From an uncultured Lewinella sp. (GTDB lineage: Bacteria > Bacteroidota > Bacteroidia > Chitinophagales > Saprospiraceae): 64,000 nt of DNA. Within the stretch, counting starts at the first letter, position 1; every line of letters starts with the position of its first letter. Below the pieces are notes generated by a model. It searched no databases and was not told the DNA's origin. It saw nothing but the letters and a program-made list of their open reading frames with translations. Shown in pieces: positions 34,168 through 42,677 of this stretch. The position numbers and the translations under genes were made by a program. The stretch is from NCBI GenBank assembly GCA_937873655.1, contig CALMYQ010000024.1, positions 18,935-82,934 on the forward strand. Direction: 5' to 3'.

Positions 34168-34235
34168 ATCAATCGAAGAATCGAATCAATTGAAGAATCG
34201 AATCAATTGAAGAATCGAATCAATCAAACCAATTC

Positions 34236-35192
34236 ATGAACCTCCTCTACCACCCAATCTTCCTCGAACACGACACCGGCATGCACCCGGAAAGCCCGAA
34301 GCGCCTGAGCGCCTTTGCGGACCTGCCCCCCGGTCAATTCGAAGGCGGTGAGGAATACCTGGAGCTGGTTCATACCCGCGATTATATCGAATCCGTCAAA
34401 TACGCCTGCAGCCAGGGAATGCACCTGGATCCGGATACGGCAACGTCGGCGCACAGCTACGAGGCCGCTGTCCATGCCGTAGCCGCTACGGTTCAAGCTG
34501 CCGGCAACGGCGATTTTGCGCTGGTCCGCCCCCCGGGCCACCACGCCTATCCGGGCCATGCCAGCGGCTTTTGCCTGTTCAACAACGTGGCGATCGCCGC
34601 CCGCAAATTGGCGCGCGACGGCAACCGGGTGCTGATCTTCGACTTTGACGGCCACCTGGGCGACGGCACCTCGCATATCTTTTTTCACCAGAACCAGATC
34701 ATGTACTGGTCGCTGCACCAATACCCGGCATTTCCGGGACACGGCTGGGTGAACGAGATCGGGGAGGGCGCCGGGAAAGGGTTTACCGTCAATGTGCCCC
34801 TGCCCCCCGGCAGCGGCGACGACGTCTTTATGGATGCCGTCCACAGGTTTCTGCCGGTAGCCCTGCAGTTTGAACCTGATATTGTCGCAGTCTCGGCAGG
34901 ATTTGATGCGCATTTGTACGATCCTTTGCTCGACCTGCGCGTAACGGCCGGCAGTTTTTATGCCATTGGGCAGATCCTGCGGGAAAATTTCAAAAAAATC
35001 TTTGCGACACTTGAAGGGGGATACAGTATCGAGCAATTGCCGAAATGCATCCGTAACTTCGCAGCAGGCGTCAACGGGATCGCAATGCCCTACCAGCAGG
35101 AACCGACCACAACAGAAAAACTGATCCGAGAGGAATACGACCGGCGGGTGAACACAGGCGTGAAGGCGCTTTCACCTTATTGGAAGTTTTAA
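34236..35192 (+). CDS. HDAC-family (AcuC-like) deacetylase
   Basis: A 318-residue Zn-dependent deacetylase of the arginase/deacetylase fold. Catalytic signatures are RPPGHH (98-103), the metal ligands Asp138 and His140 in FDFDGHLGDGT, Asp224 in SAGFDAH, and the transition-state Tyr263 in EGGYS. Bacterial members act on acetylated lysines of proteins (AcuC), acetylpolyamines or other N-acyl compounds. The gene lies 38 bases upstream of a Pat-like acyltransferase fusion, an arrangement that recalls acuA/acuC control of acetyl-CoA synthetase in Bacillus, so protein deacylation is the most likely role. Confidence 0.88.
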   Translation: MNLLYHPIFLEHDTGMHPESPKRLSAFADLPPGQFEGGEEYLELVHTRDYIESVKYACSQGMHLDPDTATSAHSYEAAVHAVAATVQAAGNGDFALVRPPGHHAYPGHASGFCLFNNVAIAARKLARDGNRVLIFDFDGHLGDGTSHIFFHQNQIMYWSLHQYPAFPGHGWVNEIGEGAGKGFTVNVPLPPGSGDDVFMDAVHRFLPVALQFEPDIVAVSAGFDAHLYDPLLDLRVTAGSFYAIGQILRENFKKIFATLEGGYSIEQLPKCIRNFAAGVNGIAMPYQQEPTTTEKLIREEYDRRVNTGVKALSPYWKF

Positions 35193-35230
35193 CAACGGTC
35201 AAACTAATTAAGAGAAAAAAATTTCAAGCG

Positions 35231-37930
35231 ATGAGAAATTCATTGGATAAGATCTTCAAACCCAAATCTGTCGCCGTAGTAGGCGCCTCCGGGCGGGCGG
35301 GCAGTGTGGGGTTTGCAGTAATGGACAACCTGGTGGAGGGCGGATTTGAAGGCCCCATTTACCCGGTGAACAAGCGCGCTCAGATCATTTGCGGCCTCAA
35401 GACCATTGAAAGCGTAACGGCGATCCCCGGTCCGGTCGACCTGGCCATTGTGGCTACGCCGGCGGTAACCGTCCCGGATGTCGTTATCGAATGCGGCAAG
35501 AAGGGCATTACCGGCATGGTGATCCTCTCGGCTGGTTTCAAGGAAGCCGGTGAGGAAGGCAACCGCGCCTTCGAAGAGATCGAAAAACTGGGCCGAAAAT
35601 ACGGCATACGGATCGTGGGGCCCAACTGCCTCGGCGTCATTCATCCTGGCAGCAAACTCAACGCCTCCTTTGCCAGCCATATGGCGCCTGCCGGCAAACT
35701 GGCCTTTATTTCCCAGAGCGGCGCCCTGGGTACGGCCATCCTCGACTGGGCAATGGACCAGAACGTGGGCTTCAACTACTTCGTGTCCATCGGTTCGATG
35801 GTGGACGTAGGCTTCCACGACCTGATCGACTACCTGGGTAACGACCCGAATACGTCTTCCATTCTGATCTATATGGAAACCCTGACGGACGCCCGCAAAT
35901 TCATGAGCGCGGCCCGGGCGGTTTCCCGTTCCAAGCCCATTATCGTCCTCAAAGCCGGCAAGAGCGAAGAAGGCGCCAAAGCGGCCTTGTCGCATACGGG
36001 CTCGCTGACCGGCAATGACGCGGCTTTTGACGCGGCCTTCCGCCGCTCCGGTGTGATCCGGGTGGAAACGGTAGGCCAATTGTTCCACTGCGCCCAGACC
36101 CTGTCTATGCAAAACCGGCCCGCGGGCAACCGCCTGGCCATCGTCACCAATGCCGGCGGCCCGGCCATCCTGGCGACCGACTACCTGATGCAGAACGGCG
36201 GGGTAACAGCCCAGCTTTCCGAAAAGACCTTCAACCGGCTCAACGAACTGATGCCGGCCGTCTGGAGCCACCGCAACCCGGTGGACGTGCTCGGGGACGC
36301 CACGGTTGAGCGCTATCGCCAGGCCGTCGAACTGGCTATGGCCGATGAGAACGTCGACGGCGTACTGGCCATCTTCGTACCGGTGGCCACGACCGACGCC
36401 AGCGAGGTGGCGCGTGCGCTGACCAAACTCGATCCGCACCCAGACAAGCCGCTGTTTGCCAGCTGGCTCGGCGAACGGGACGTGAAGGAAGCCCGCAAGA
36501 TCCTGGAAGCCGGCAAGATCCCCAACTACCGCTTCCCGGAAAGCGCCGTGGATACCTTCCTGCGGATGTACACCTACAACCGAAACCTCAAATTGCTGTA
36601 TCAGACGCCTGCCGATGCGCCGGGTGAATACGTGGCCGATACCAAAAAAGCCAGGGCGATCCTGGAAGGCGTACTGGCTGAGGGCCGGACGACCATGACC
36701 GAATACGAGGCCAAGAAATTCGTCTCCTGCTATGAATTGCCGATCGCCCCGGGCGGACTGGCGACCTCAGGCGACGAAGCGGCCCGGATCGCTGCCGGGA
36801 TCGGTTTTCCGGTGGCCATGAAGATCTCCTCGCCGGATGTGCTCCACAAGTCCGACCACGGCGGCGTGCTGCTTAATATCGGGGATGAAGAATCGGCCCG
36901 CATCGCTTACCGCAGCATCGTGGACTCGATCAAGGCGGCTTTCCCGAAGGCCCGCCTGCAAGGGGTGCTGGTGGAAAAAATGGACAAAAAGCGCCTGGAA
37001 CTGATCATCGGCGCCAAGCGCGACCCGGTTTTCGGCCCGATCATCCTGTTCGGTATGGGCGGCATCTCCGTCGAACTGTTCAAAGACAGCAGCATCGGTC
37101 TGCCGCCGCTCAATATGGCGCAGGCCGAACGGATCATCGAAAAGACCAAGGTGTATAAACTGCTGAAGGGATACCGCGGTTCGGCGCCGGTGGATATTGA
37201 AAACCTCAATTTTCAGTTGTGCAAATTCGCCAACCTCCTGGTGGATTTTCCGGAGATCAAGGAATTGGACATCAACCCGTACGGCGTGGATGAAAAGGGT
37301 GGGGTAGTGCTCGACGCCAAAGTGGTGCTGGACCCGGAAATGGCCGTCAACAAGATCAAGCCCTATTCGCACCTGGTGATCTCGCCGTATCCGAAGAAAT
37401 ACGTCCGGGAAGTGCAGCTGAAAAACGGTCAGACGGTCCTGTTGCGGCCTATCAAGCCGGAGGACGAGCTGATGGAAAAGGAAATGATCCAGAAATTCTC
37501 AAAAGAGACCCAGCATTTCCGTTTCTTCGGCTACATGCCGCATCCGACCCACGATGTCCTGACCCGCTTCACCCAGATCGACTACGACCGCGAAATGGCC
37601 ATCGTAGTGGAAATGGAAGAAAACGGCGAAAAGCTCTTTGCCGGAGTCGTCCGGATGATCACCGCGATCAACAACCGGGAAGGCGAGTTCGCCATTGTGG
37701 TCGCCGACCCCTGGCAGGGACAGGGCATGGGCAATATATTGATGGATTATATCCTGGAAATTGCCCGGGAACGCGGCATAACGCGCATCTTCGCCAATGT
37801 GCTGAAAGCCAATACGATCATGCTTCACATGTTCCGGAAACGCGGCTTCGAGATCCATTCCGAGGATTACGAGACCAGTTTTGCCGAGCTGAAACTCGGG
37901 GATTCGGTACAGGCGGTTATGACGGTATAG
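35231..37930 (+). CDS. NDP-forming acyl-CoA synthetase fused to GNAT (Pat-like)
   Basis: An 899-residue fusion: CoA-binding and ligase domains (about 5-460, with VAVVGAS and SHTGSLTGN), an ATP-grasp domain (about 490-710, with VLHKSDHGGVLL) and a C-terminal GNAT acetyltransferase (about 727-890, with VVADPWQGQGMGNILMDY as the acetyl-CoA loop). This is the layout of the protein lysine acetyltransferase Pat/PatZ. Both histidines used by true ADP-forming acetyl-CoA synthetases appear present (His255 and His539), so catalysis by the ligase half may be retained rather than lost as reported for enteric Pat. ATG 35231 is used; the TTG at 35180 overlaps the deacetylase gene. Confidence 0.85.
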   Translation: MRNSLDKIFKPKSVAVVGASGRAGSVGFAVMDNLVEGGFEGPIYPVNKRAQIICGLKTIESVTAIPGPVDLAIVATPAVTVPDVVIECGKKGITGMVILSAGFKEAGEEGNRAFEEIEKLGRKYGIRIVGPNCLGVIHPGSKLNASFASHMAPAGKLAFISQSGALGTAILDWAMDQNVGFNYFVSIGSMVDVGFHDLIDYLGNDPNTSSILIYMETLTDARKFMSAARAVSRSKPIIVLKAGKSEEGAKAALSHTGSLTGNDAAFDAAFRRSGVIRVETVGQLFHCAQTLSMQNRPAGNRLAIVTNAGGPAILATDYLMQNGGVTAQLSEKTFNRLNELMPAVWSHRNPVDVLGDATVERYRQAVELAMADENVDGVLAIFVPVATTDASEVARALTKLDPHPDKPLFASWLGERDVKEARKILEAGKIPNYRFPESAVDTFLRMYTYNRNLKLLYQTPADAPGEYVADTKKARAILEGVLAEGRTTMTEYEAKKFVSCYELPIAPGGLATSGDEAARIAAGIGFPVAMKISSPDVLHKSDHGGVLLNIGDEESARIAYRSIVDSIKAAFPKARLQGVLVEKMDKKRLELIIGAKRDPVFGPIILFGMGGISVELFKDSSIGLPPLNMAQAERIIEKTKVYKLLKGYRGSAPVDIENLNFQLCKFANLLVDFPEIKELDINPYGVDEKGGVVLDAKVVLDPEMAVNKIKPYSHLVISPYPKKYVREVQLKNGQTVLLRPIKPEDELMEKEMIQKFSKETQHFRFFGYMPHPTHDVLTRFTQIDYDREMAIVVEMEENGEKLFAGVVRMITAINNREGEFAIVVADPWQGQGMGNILMDYILEIARERGITRIFANVLKANTIMLHMFRKRGFEIHSEDYETSFAELKLGDSVQAVMTV

Positions 37931-37976
37931 AAATAATGGTTGAGCCCTCCCTGTAATTGATTTCGGGGAGGGTATA

Positions 37977-38555
37977 TTATATAGTATCCAGCTTTTCTAA
38001 TAACTTGAAAACATCAGTATAAGGATTTATCTCCCAAATGGGCCTATCATCGTGATTCCAACGATTTTCAGTTATCTGGGTAGCATTTCTGATGGCGGTT
38101 GGTATTCTATCTTTTAACCTTGTGAAATGGTCTCGGGATTTGCCGTAATCCGGATCATGATTTTCACGAATGAAGCTGATTATTTCATCACAGTTTCTAA
38201 AAGGTCGGGTAGTTGTTTCGAAATGCAGTAGTATCCAGTACTCAAAGCAAATATTTGAGAAGGCTGTAATAATTGGAGACTCTCTAAGCATTTCGATTGC
38301 ATTGCTTACTCCGGGGTGTAAATCCCGGTCAAATATTGCAGCAATCAGAATATTATTAGGTGGAATTTTTAATTTCCTGGCCTCCTTGTATTGAGCAAGC
38401 GCTTCTCTCGAAATTCCCATAGGCGAATGATCCTTCGGCTGATAAACCATATTAGGCAGTCGGAATCCTCTGGAATGAAGGTATCCGACGAAATAGTGCG
38501 GTTCAGTTGCTTTACCTTCGCAGATCAATTTAATAAATGGTTGGACCAGATCCAT
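37977..38555 (-). CDS. RloB-like TOPRIM-type protein
   Basis: A 192-residue protein with the two acidic motifs of RloB/TOPRIM-type proteins: CEGKATEPHYF (12-22) with a conserved Glu, and FDRD (75-78) with Asp76 and Asp78. It starts 9 bases after the AAA15 ATPase stop on the same strand. Pairs of an AAA15 ATPase with a TOPRIM partner (for example PARIS AriA/AriB) act in anti-phage defence, where the partner is the toxic nuclease released on infection. The gene is AT-rich compared with flanking genes, a sign of horizontal transfer. Defence role is inferred. Confidence 0.75.
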   Translation of the reverse strand: MDLVQPFIKLICEGKATEPHYFVGYLHSRGFRLPNMVYQPKDHSPMGISREALAQYKEARKLKIPPNNILIAAIFDRDLHPGVSNAIEMLRESPIITAFSNICFEYWILLHFETTTRPFRNCDEIISFIRENHDPDYGKSRDHFTRLKDRIPTAIRNATQITENRWNHDDRPIWEINPYTDVFKLLEKLDTI

Positions 38556-38564
38556 TTGCAGCCT

Positions 38565-39875
38565 TTATTCAGGAAGGGTTATTAGATATGGATTGGTACT
38601 TGGAACGGCTTTGAATAGTCCGGCCATATACCATTTTTCAATAGGCACAACTTTGGAAATTCCTTTAATATCAGATAAGCGTCTTATTGTTGATTTACCT
38701 TCCAAGGATTTATCTACCAGGAAGATCTGGTCCCTTCTGAAAAGGTCTCTGTCGAAAAGGCTTATATCGTGAGTAGAAAAGATCAGTTGAGCATTGTGAG
38801 GATTGGATTCAAGGTCATGGAAAAGGTTAATGATCATTCGACTTAAGAGAGGGTGAAGATGTTTATCCAATTCATCAATAATGACAGTAGATCCATCATC
38901 TAAAGCATCAATTATTGCTGCTGCGATTCCCAATAATTTAATGGTACCTGTAGATTCCTCTCTTAGAAGATCAAAAAATTCAACTCCGGTTTCAACTCCG
39001 TTAGTGAAAACCGGATGAATGGTTTTTATCCTTTTCCTGTTTTTATTCAGGATAATTTTGATGTTTCTTTCGTCCAATGGATCATTGTCCAGGTAAAAAT
39101 TGGCCCTGTCAACATTCAATGATTCGGTGAAGAGGTCAATAATTCCGGTATCTGCGGCCTTTATGAGGGAGATAAGGGAATGTTTATACCTGGGCAATAA
39201 TTCTCCTGTTAATATTTCTTCAACTTTCTTTAAAAGTGCATCTTCAAATGAATGAGAAATCTCTATGAAAAGGTAACTGGAAAAAAAACGATAAACTTCC
39301 GTAAGGCTTGGCAGTTTTTCCAGGCCGGCACGGGAAAGCAGTAATTGGTTTTCTAAAATATTAAATTCGCGTTCACCCTGATAACTTTCTCCAAACTGGA
39401 TCCTAATATCTTGATTCCGGGAAAAAAGAAGAGCATGTCGATTCAATTTTCGATTTCGTTCAAAAAAATTCAACTCTTCTCTAAGAATTCTGGTCTGATC
39501 GAATTCAACAAGGTAGTTGTAACGAATCCCATCTTTTGCAACGAAGTCAATTTCAAAAGTGCAAGGAAGCGATTTGCTTGTTCCGTCGAGTTTGAAAGGC
39601 TCGTAAGTCGGAATGGTGCTATCCAGTTTGTATTCACTGGACTTTAGAACCATTGTTTCCAATGTTTTTATGGCCCGCAAAAAGTTACTTTTACCTGAGG
39701 CATTGGCGCCAAATAAAACCCCGGACCGGATCAAGGGCTTTCCATGGCTTTTATCATCATTGAAAATCAGGTTCTCGGCTTTTGTTTTCTGGTTAATGCT
39801 TTCTCCGGTCTGAAACATCATAGTTTCAGATCCGTGGATTGAACGGAAGTTGGTAACCGTGAATTTGATTATCAT
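38565..39875 (-). CDS. AAA15/RloA-like ATPase
   Basis: A 436-residue SMC-like ATPase of the AAA15/AAA21 type: N-terminal FTVTNFRSI, Walker A GANASGKS (56-63), and a C-terminal Walker B VIIDELDKHLHP followed by the H-loop IFSTHDISLFD. The middle region is helical, with no zinc hook. It lies upstream of the RloB-like gene in an AT-rich two-gene operon. The likely role is the sensor and scaffold subunit of a two-protein abortive defence system. ATG 39875 is used; the TTG at 39899 would place the initiation region outside the family pattern. Confidence 0.8.
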   Translation of the reverse strand: MIIKFTVTNFRSIHGSETMMFQTGESINQKTKAENLIFNDDKSHGKPLIRSGVLFGANASGKSNFLRAIKTLETMVLKSSEYKLDSTIPTYEPFKLDGTSKSLPCTFEIDFVAKDGIRYNYLVEFDQTRILREELNFFERNRKLNRHALLFSRNQDIRIQFGESYQGEREFNILENQLLLSRAGLEKLPSLTEVYRFFSSYLFIEISHSFEDALLKKVEEILTGELLPRYKHSLISLIKAADTGIIDLFTESLNVDRANFYLDNDPLDERNIKIILNKNRKRIKTIHPVFTNGVETGVEFFDLLREESTGTIKLLGIAAAIIDALDDGSTVIIDELDKHLHPLLSRMIINLFHDLESNPHNAQLIFSTHDISLFDRDLFRRDQIFLVDKSLEGKSTIRRLSDIKGISKVVPIEKWYMAGLFKAVPSTNPYLITLPE

Positions 39876-39902
39876 TCTATCTTGTTGTTGAGATAGCAAA
39901 AA

Positions 39903-39919
39903 TTGGAAAATTTTTCCAA
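39903..39919. promoter_or_regulatory. Perfect 17-bp palindrome upstream of the AAA15 gene
   Basis: TTGGAAAATTTTTCCAA is perfectly symmetric about its central base and lies between the -7 box (39932-39939) and the ATG at 39875, as expected of an operator or a leader hairpin. Confidence 0.55.
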
Positions 39920-39931
39920 AAAAACAAATTT

Positions 39932-39939
39932 CAAAAGTA
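39932..39939 (-). promoter_or_regulatory. -7 box TACTTTTG of the AAA15-rloB operon
   Basis: Exact TAnnTTTG on the minus strand, 57 bases before ATG 39875. No -33 element is evident. Confidence 0.45.
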
Positions 39940-40131
39940 AAAAGTTGTCCTAAAATCGCTTAAAGCCAAAGGTAAGCGACGATTGCCTTAACCCAGCTGA
40001 TCCAAATAATAAAATTACGATCGATTTCTATGGGGAAGTTAACAGCCCCTCGCCACCGATTTCCTCAGAAAATCTTCAAATTTCATTCGCGTTTTTTAAT
40101 TGAACTTTGTATCAATTTAATACAATGCTGA

Positions 40132-42546
40132 ATGAAACGCCAACTGTTACCGCTTCTCCCTGTACCCTTCTTTTTGCTGTTCGCCTTTTCCGTCAGCGCC
40201 CAGGCTCTAACGGGCACGGTTGCGGATACGCAAACAGGCAACCCACTGGCATACGCCACGGTCAGCCTGTTTTCGTGGCCCGACAGCGCATTGGTTGACG
40301 GGACCATTACCGATGAAAACGGCCAGTTCACCCTTACGGCAAAACCCGGTAACTACTACGCCAAAATGGAATTCCTGGCCTATGAGCCTGAATTTTTGGA
40401 GAAATTCGAGCTAAAGGAAGGCGTGAAAACGATGGACCTGGGTGAAATCCGCCTTCGGCCGGAGGCAGCCATGCTGAACGAGGTGGTCGTCCAGGCTGAA
40501 AAAAGCACCATGCAAATGGCCCTCGACAAGCGGATCTTCAACGTGGGCAAGGACCTGGCCAACGCGGGCGGAAATGCGGCGGATATCCTCAGCAATATCC
40601 CTTCCGTATCGGTGGACGTGGAGGGCAATGTCAGCCTCCGGGGCAGTGGAAATGTCCGGATCCTCATCGACGGCAAACCCTCCGGGTTGGTCAGCTTTAA
40701 AGGATCGGCCGGGCTGCAGCAGTTGCAAGGCAACCTGATCGAACGCGTGGAGATCATCACCAACCCGTCCGCACGCTATGAAGCCGAAGGGGTCGGCGGG
40801 ATCATCAATATCATCCTCAAAAAAGAACGCACCCAGGGGCTGAACGGCGCCTTCGACCTGATCGCCGGCAATCCCACGAATTTCGGCGGCGCGGTCAACC
40901 TGAACTACCGGAAACAAAAGCTCAATTTTTTCGTCAATTACGGCGTTACCTACCGCGATATTCCCGGCGAGGGATCAACCTACCAGGCGGCCTATCGCAA
41001 CGATACCGCATTCATCTACAACCAGTTCAGCGATCGCAGTCAAACCGGCTTCTACAACAGCATCCGGGGCGGGCTGGACTATTATTTCAATCCCAAAAAT
41101 ATCCTCACCGCCGCCTATACCCGGCGCATCAGCAAAGGCAAACGCAACTCAAGGCTGGAATATCAGGATGCCCTCTTTACAGCCGCCAATATCTCCGGGA
41201 TCAACGTGCGGACCCAGGATGAAACCGAAATCGAACCCAACAGCGAGTATTCCGTCAATTTCAAAAGGCTCTTTGAACGGGAAGGTCACGAACTCACGGC
41301 CGAAGTGCGCTACCTGGATAACTGGGAAGATTCCGACCAGGATTTTTCGGAACAGTACTTTCTGGCCAACTATTCCCCTTCCGGGATACCCGACCTGCTG
41401 CAGCATTCCTACAATTTCGAAACGGAAAAACAATTGCTGTTCCAACTGGATTATGTCAAACCATTCGGCAAGGACGGCAAGTTTGAAACAGGGCTCAGGA
41501 GCAATTTCCGGGACATGACCAACGACTACCTCGTGGAGGAACTGAACGACGGCGTCTGGCAAAAACTTCCGGGGTTGGAAAACAACTTCTTCTACGACGA
41601 AAACATCCACGGGGCTTATGCCATTCTGGGCAACAAGATCAGGAAGTTCTCCTACCAGTTCGGCCTGCGGGCGGAGATCACGGACGTGCGTACGCGCCTG
41701 GAGCAAACCAATGAGGTGAACCCCAGAAACTACGCCAACCTCTTCCCCAGCGTCCACTTCACCTACGATCTGCCCGCTGACAACGCCGTTCAGATCAGCT
41801 ACAGCCGCCGGATCCGGCGCCCGCGTTACAATGACCTTAGCCCGTTCGTTACCTATTTCGACGACCGCAACTACTTCAGCGGCAACCCCGACCTGGAGCC
41901 GGAATTCACCAATTCCTTCGAGTTGGGCCATATCAAATACATGGAAAATGCCGCTCTAAGCTCTTCCCTTTATTACCGCCACACCACCGGTAAGATCGAG
42001 CGGATCCGACGTGTCGACGACGAAGGCAATGCGGCCACCAGGCCCGAAAACCTGTCGACGGAAGATGCATTCGGCCTGGAAATAACGGCTTCCTGGTCCC
42101 CGTTCAAGTGGTGGAAAACCGACGGCAACTTCAATTTTTTCAGGGCGGTCACCGACGGCGGCAATCTGGGCGCCGGGTTTCAAAGCGACACGTACAGCTG
42201 GTTTACCCGCCTGACCTCCAGATTTACCTTCTGGAAAAATACCGACCTTCAGGCGAGGTGCAACTACGAGGCCCGCATGCAAACCCCGCAAGGTTACCGC
42301 AAACCGCTCTGGTATCTCGATCTGGCGGCAAGTAAGGACTTCCTGAAAGACAACGCGACCATCACTGTCAACGTGTCCGACCTGTTCAACACCCAGCGGT
42401 TCCGGTCGGTCACCGAGGGGGATAATTTTTATACTTACAGCGATTTCCAGCGTCGGCCGACCCAGGTCAACCTCACGCTGAGCTACCGCTTGCACCAGCA
42501 AAAGAAAAAAGGTCCGCCTCCGGGTGAATCGGGAGAAGGATTTTAA
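40132..42546 (+). CDS. TonB-dependent outer-membrane receptor
   Basis: An 804-residue outer-membrane protein. A signal peptide (ending at VSAQ) is followed by a CarboxypepD_reg-like domain (about 25-110), a plug (about 120-215, with LRGSGNVRILIDGKPSG and GVGGIINIIL) and a long beta-barrel of the OMP_b-brl_3 type. It is not accompanied by a SusD partner, so it belongs to the SusC-independent class that takes up peptides, metal chelates or small glycans. It is followed after 131 bases by a GH3 gene on the same strand, but an internal promoter box suggests partly separate transcription. Confidence 0.88.
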   Translation: MKRQLLPLLPVPFFLLFAFSVSAQALTGTVADTQTGNPLAYATVSLFSWPDSALVDGTITDENGQFTLTAKPGNYYAKMEFLAYEPEFLEKFELKEGVKTMDLGEIRLRPEAAMLNEVVVQAEKSTMQMALDKRIFNVGKDLANAGGNAADILSNIPSVSVDVEGNVSLRGSGNVRILIDGKPSGLVSFKGSAGLQQLQGNLIERVEIITNPSARYEAEGVGGIINIILKKERTQGLNGAFDLIAGNPTNFGGAVNLNYRKQKLNFFVNYGVTYRDIPGEGSTYQAAYRNDTAFIYNQFSDRSQTGFYNSIRGGLDYYFNPKNILTAAYTRRISKGKRNSRLEYQDALFTAANISGINVRTQDETEIEPNSEYSVNFKRLFEREGHELTAEVRYLDNWEDSDQDFSEQYFLANYSPSGIPDLLQHSYNFETEKQLLFQLDYVKPFGKDGKFETGLRSNFRDMTNDYLVEELNDGVWQKLPGLENNFFYDENIHGAYAILGNKIRKFSYQFGLRAEITDVRTRLEQTNEVNPRNYANLFPSVHFTYDLPADNAVQISYSRRIRRPRYNDLSPFVTYFDDRNYFSGNPDLEPEFTNSFELGHIKYMENAALSSSLYYRHTTGKIERIRRVDDEGNAATRPENLSTEDAFGLEITASWSPFKWWKTDGNFNFFRAVTDGGNLGAGFQSDTYSWFTRLTSRFTFWKNTDLQARCNYEARMQTPQGYRKPLWYLDLAASKDFLKDNATITVNVSDLFNTQRFRSVTEGDNFYTYSDFQRRPTQVNLTLSYRLHQQKKKGPPPGESGEGF

Positions 42547-42603
42547 GCCCAGGAATCCTGGAATTGAATACAAATCCAGGCCGGCGTTTGCCTGAAAAAA
42601 TGA

Positions 42604-42611
42604 TAAATTTG
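42604..42611 (+). promoter_or_regulatory. -7 box TAAATTTG of the GH3 gene
   Basis: Exact TAnnTTTG 66 bases before ATG 42678. A TTTG at 42587-42590 lies upstream but closer than the usual spacing. Confidence 0.4.
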
Positions 42612-42677
42612 AGCTTGCAGGAACATAACCCGTTGCCATCCGGTAAAGGAGCCGCGACAGGTAAAAACAGAAGCAGT

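Larger units (their letters stand above)
33836..34230. repeat. Long tandem repeat region with nested palindromes
   Basis: A 400-base gene-free region. A long unit beginning ATCCGAATGTTTCGATTAAG occurs three times, at 33857, 33940 and 34079 (spacing 83 and 139), separated by AATCGAATC-type short repeats. The extra 56 bases in the second interval contain the palindromic element at 33995. The region ends in three tandem GAAGAATCGAATCAATT-type units. Confidence 0.85.
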
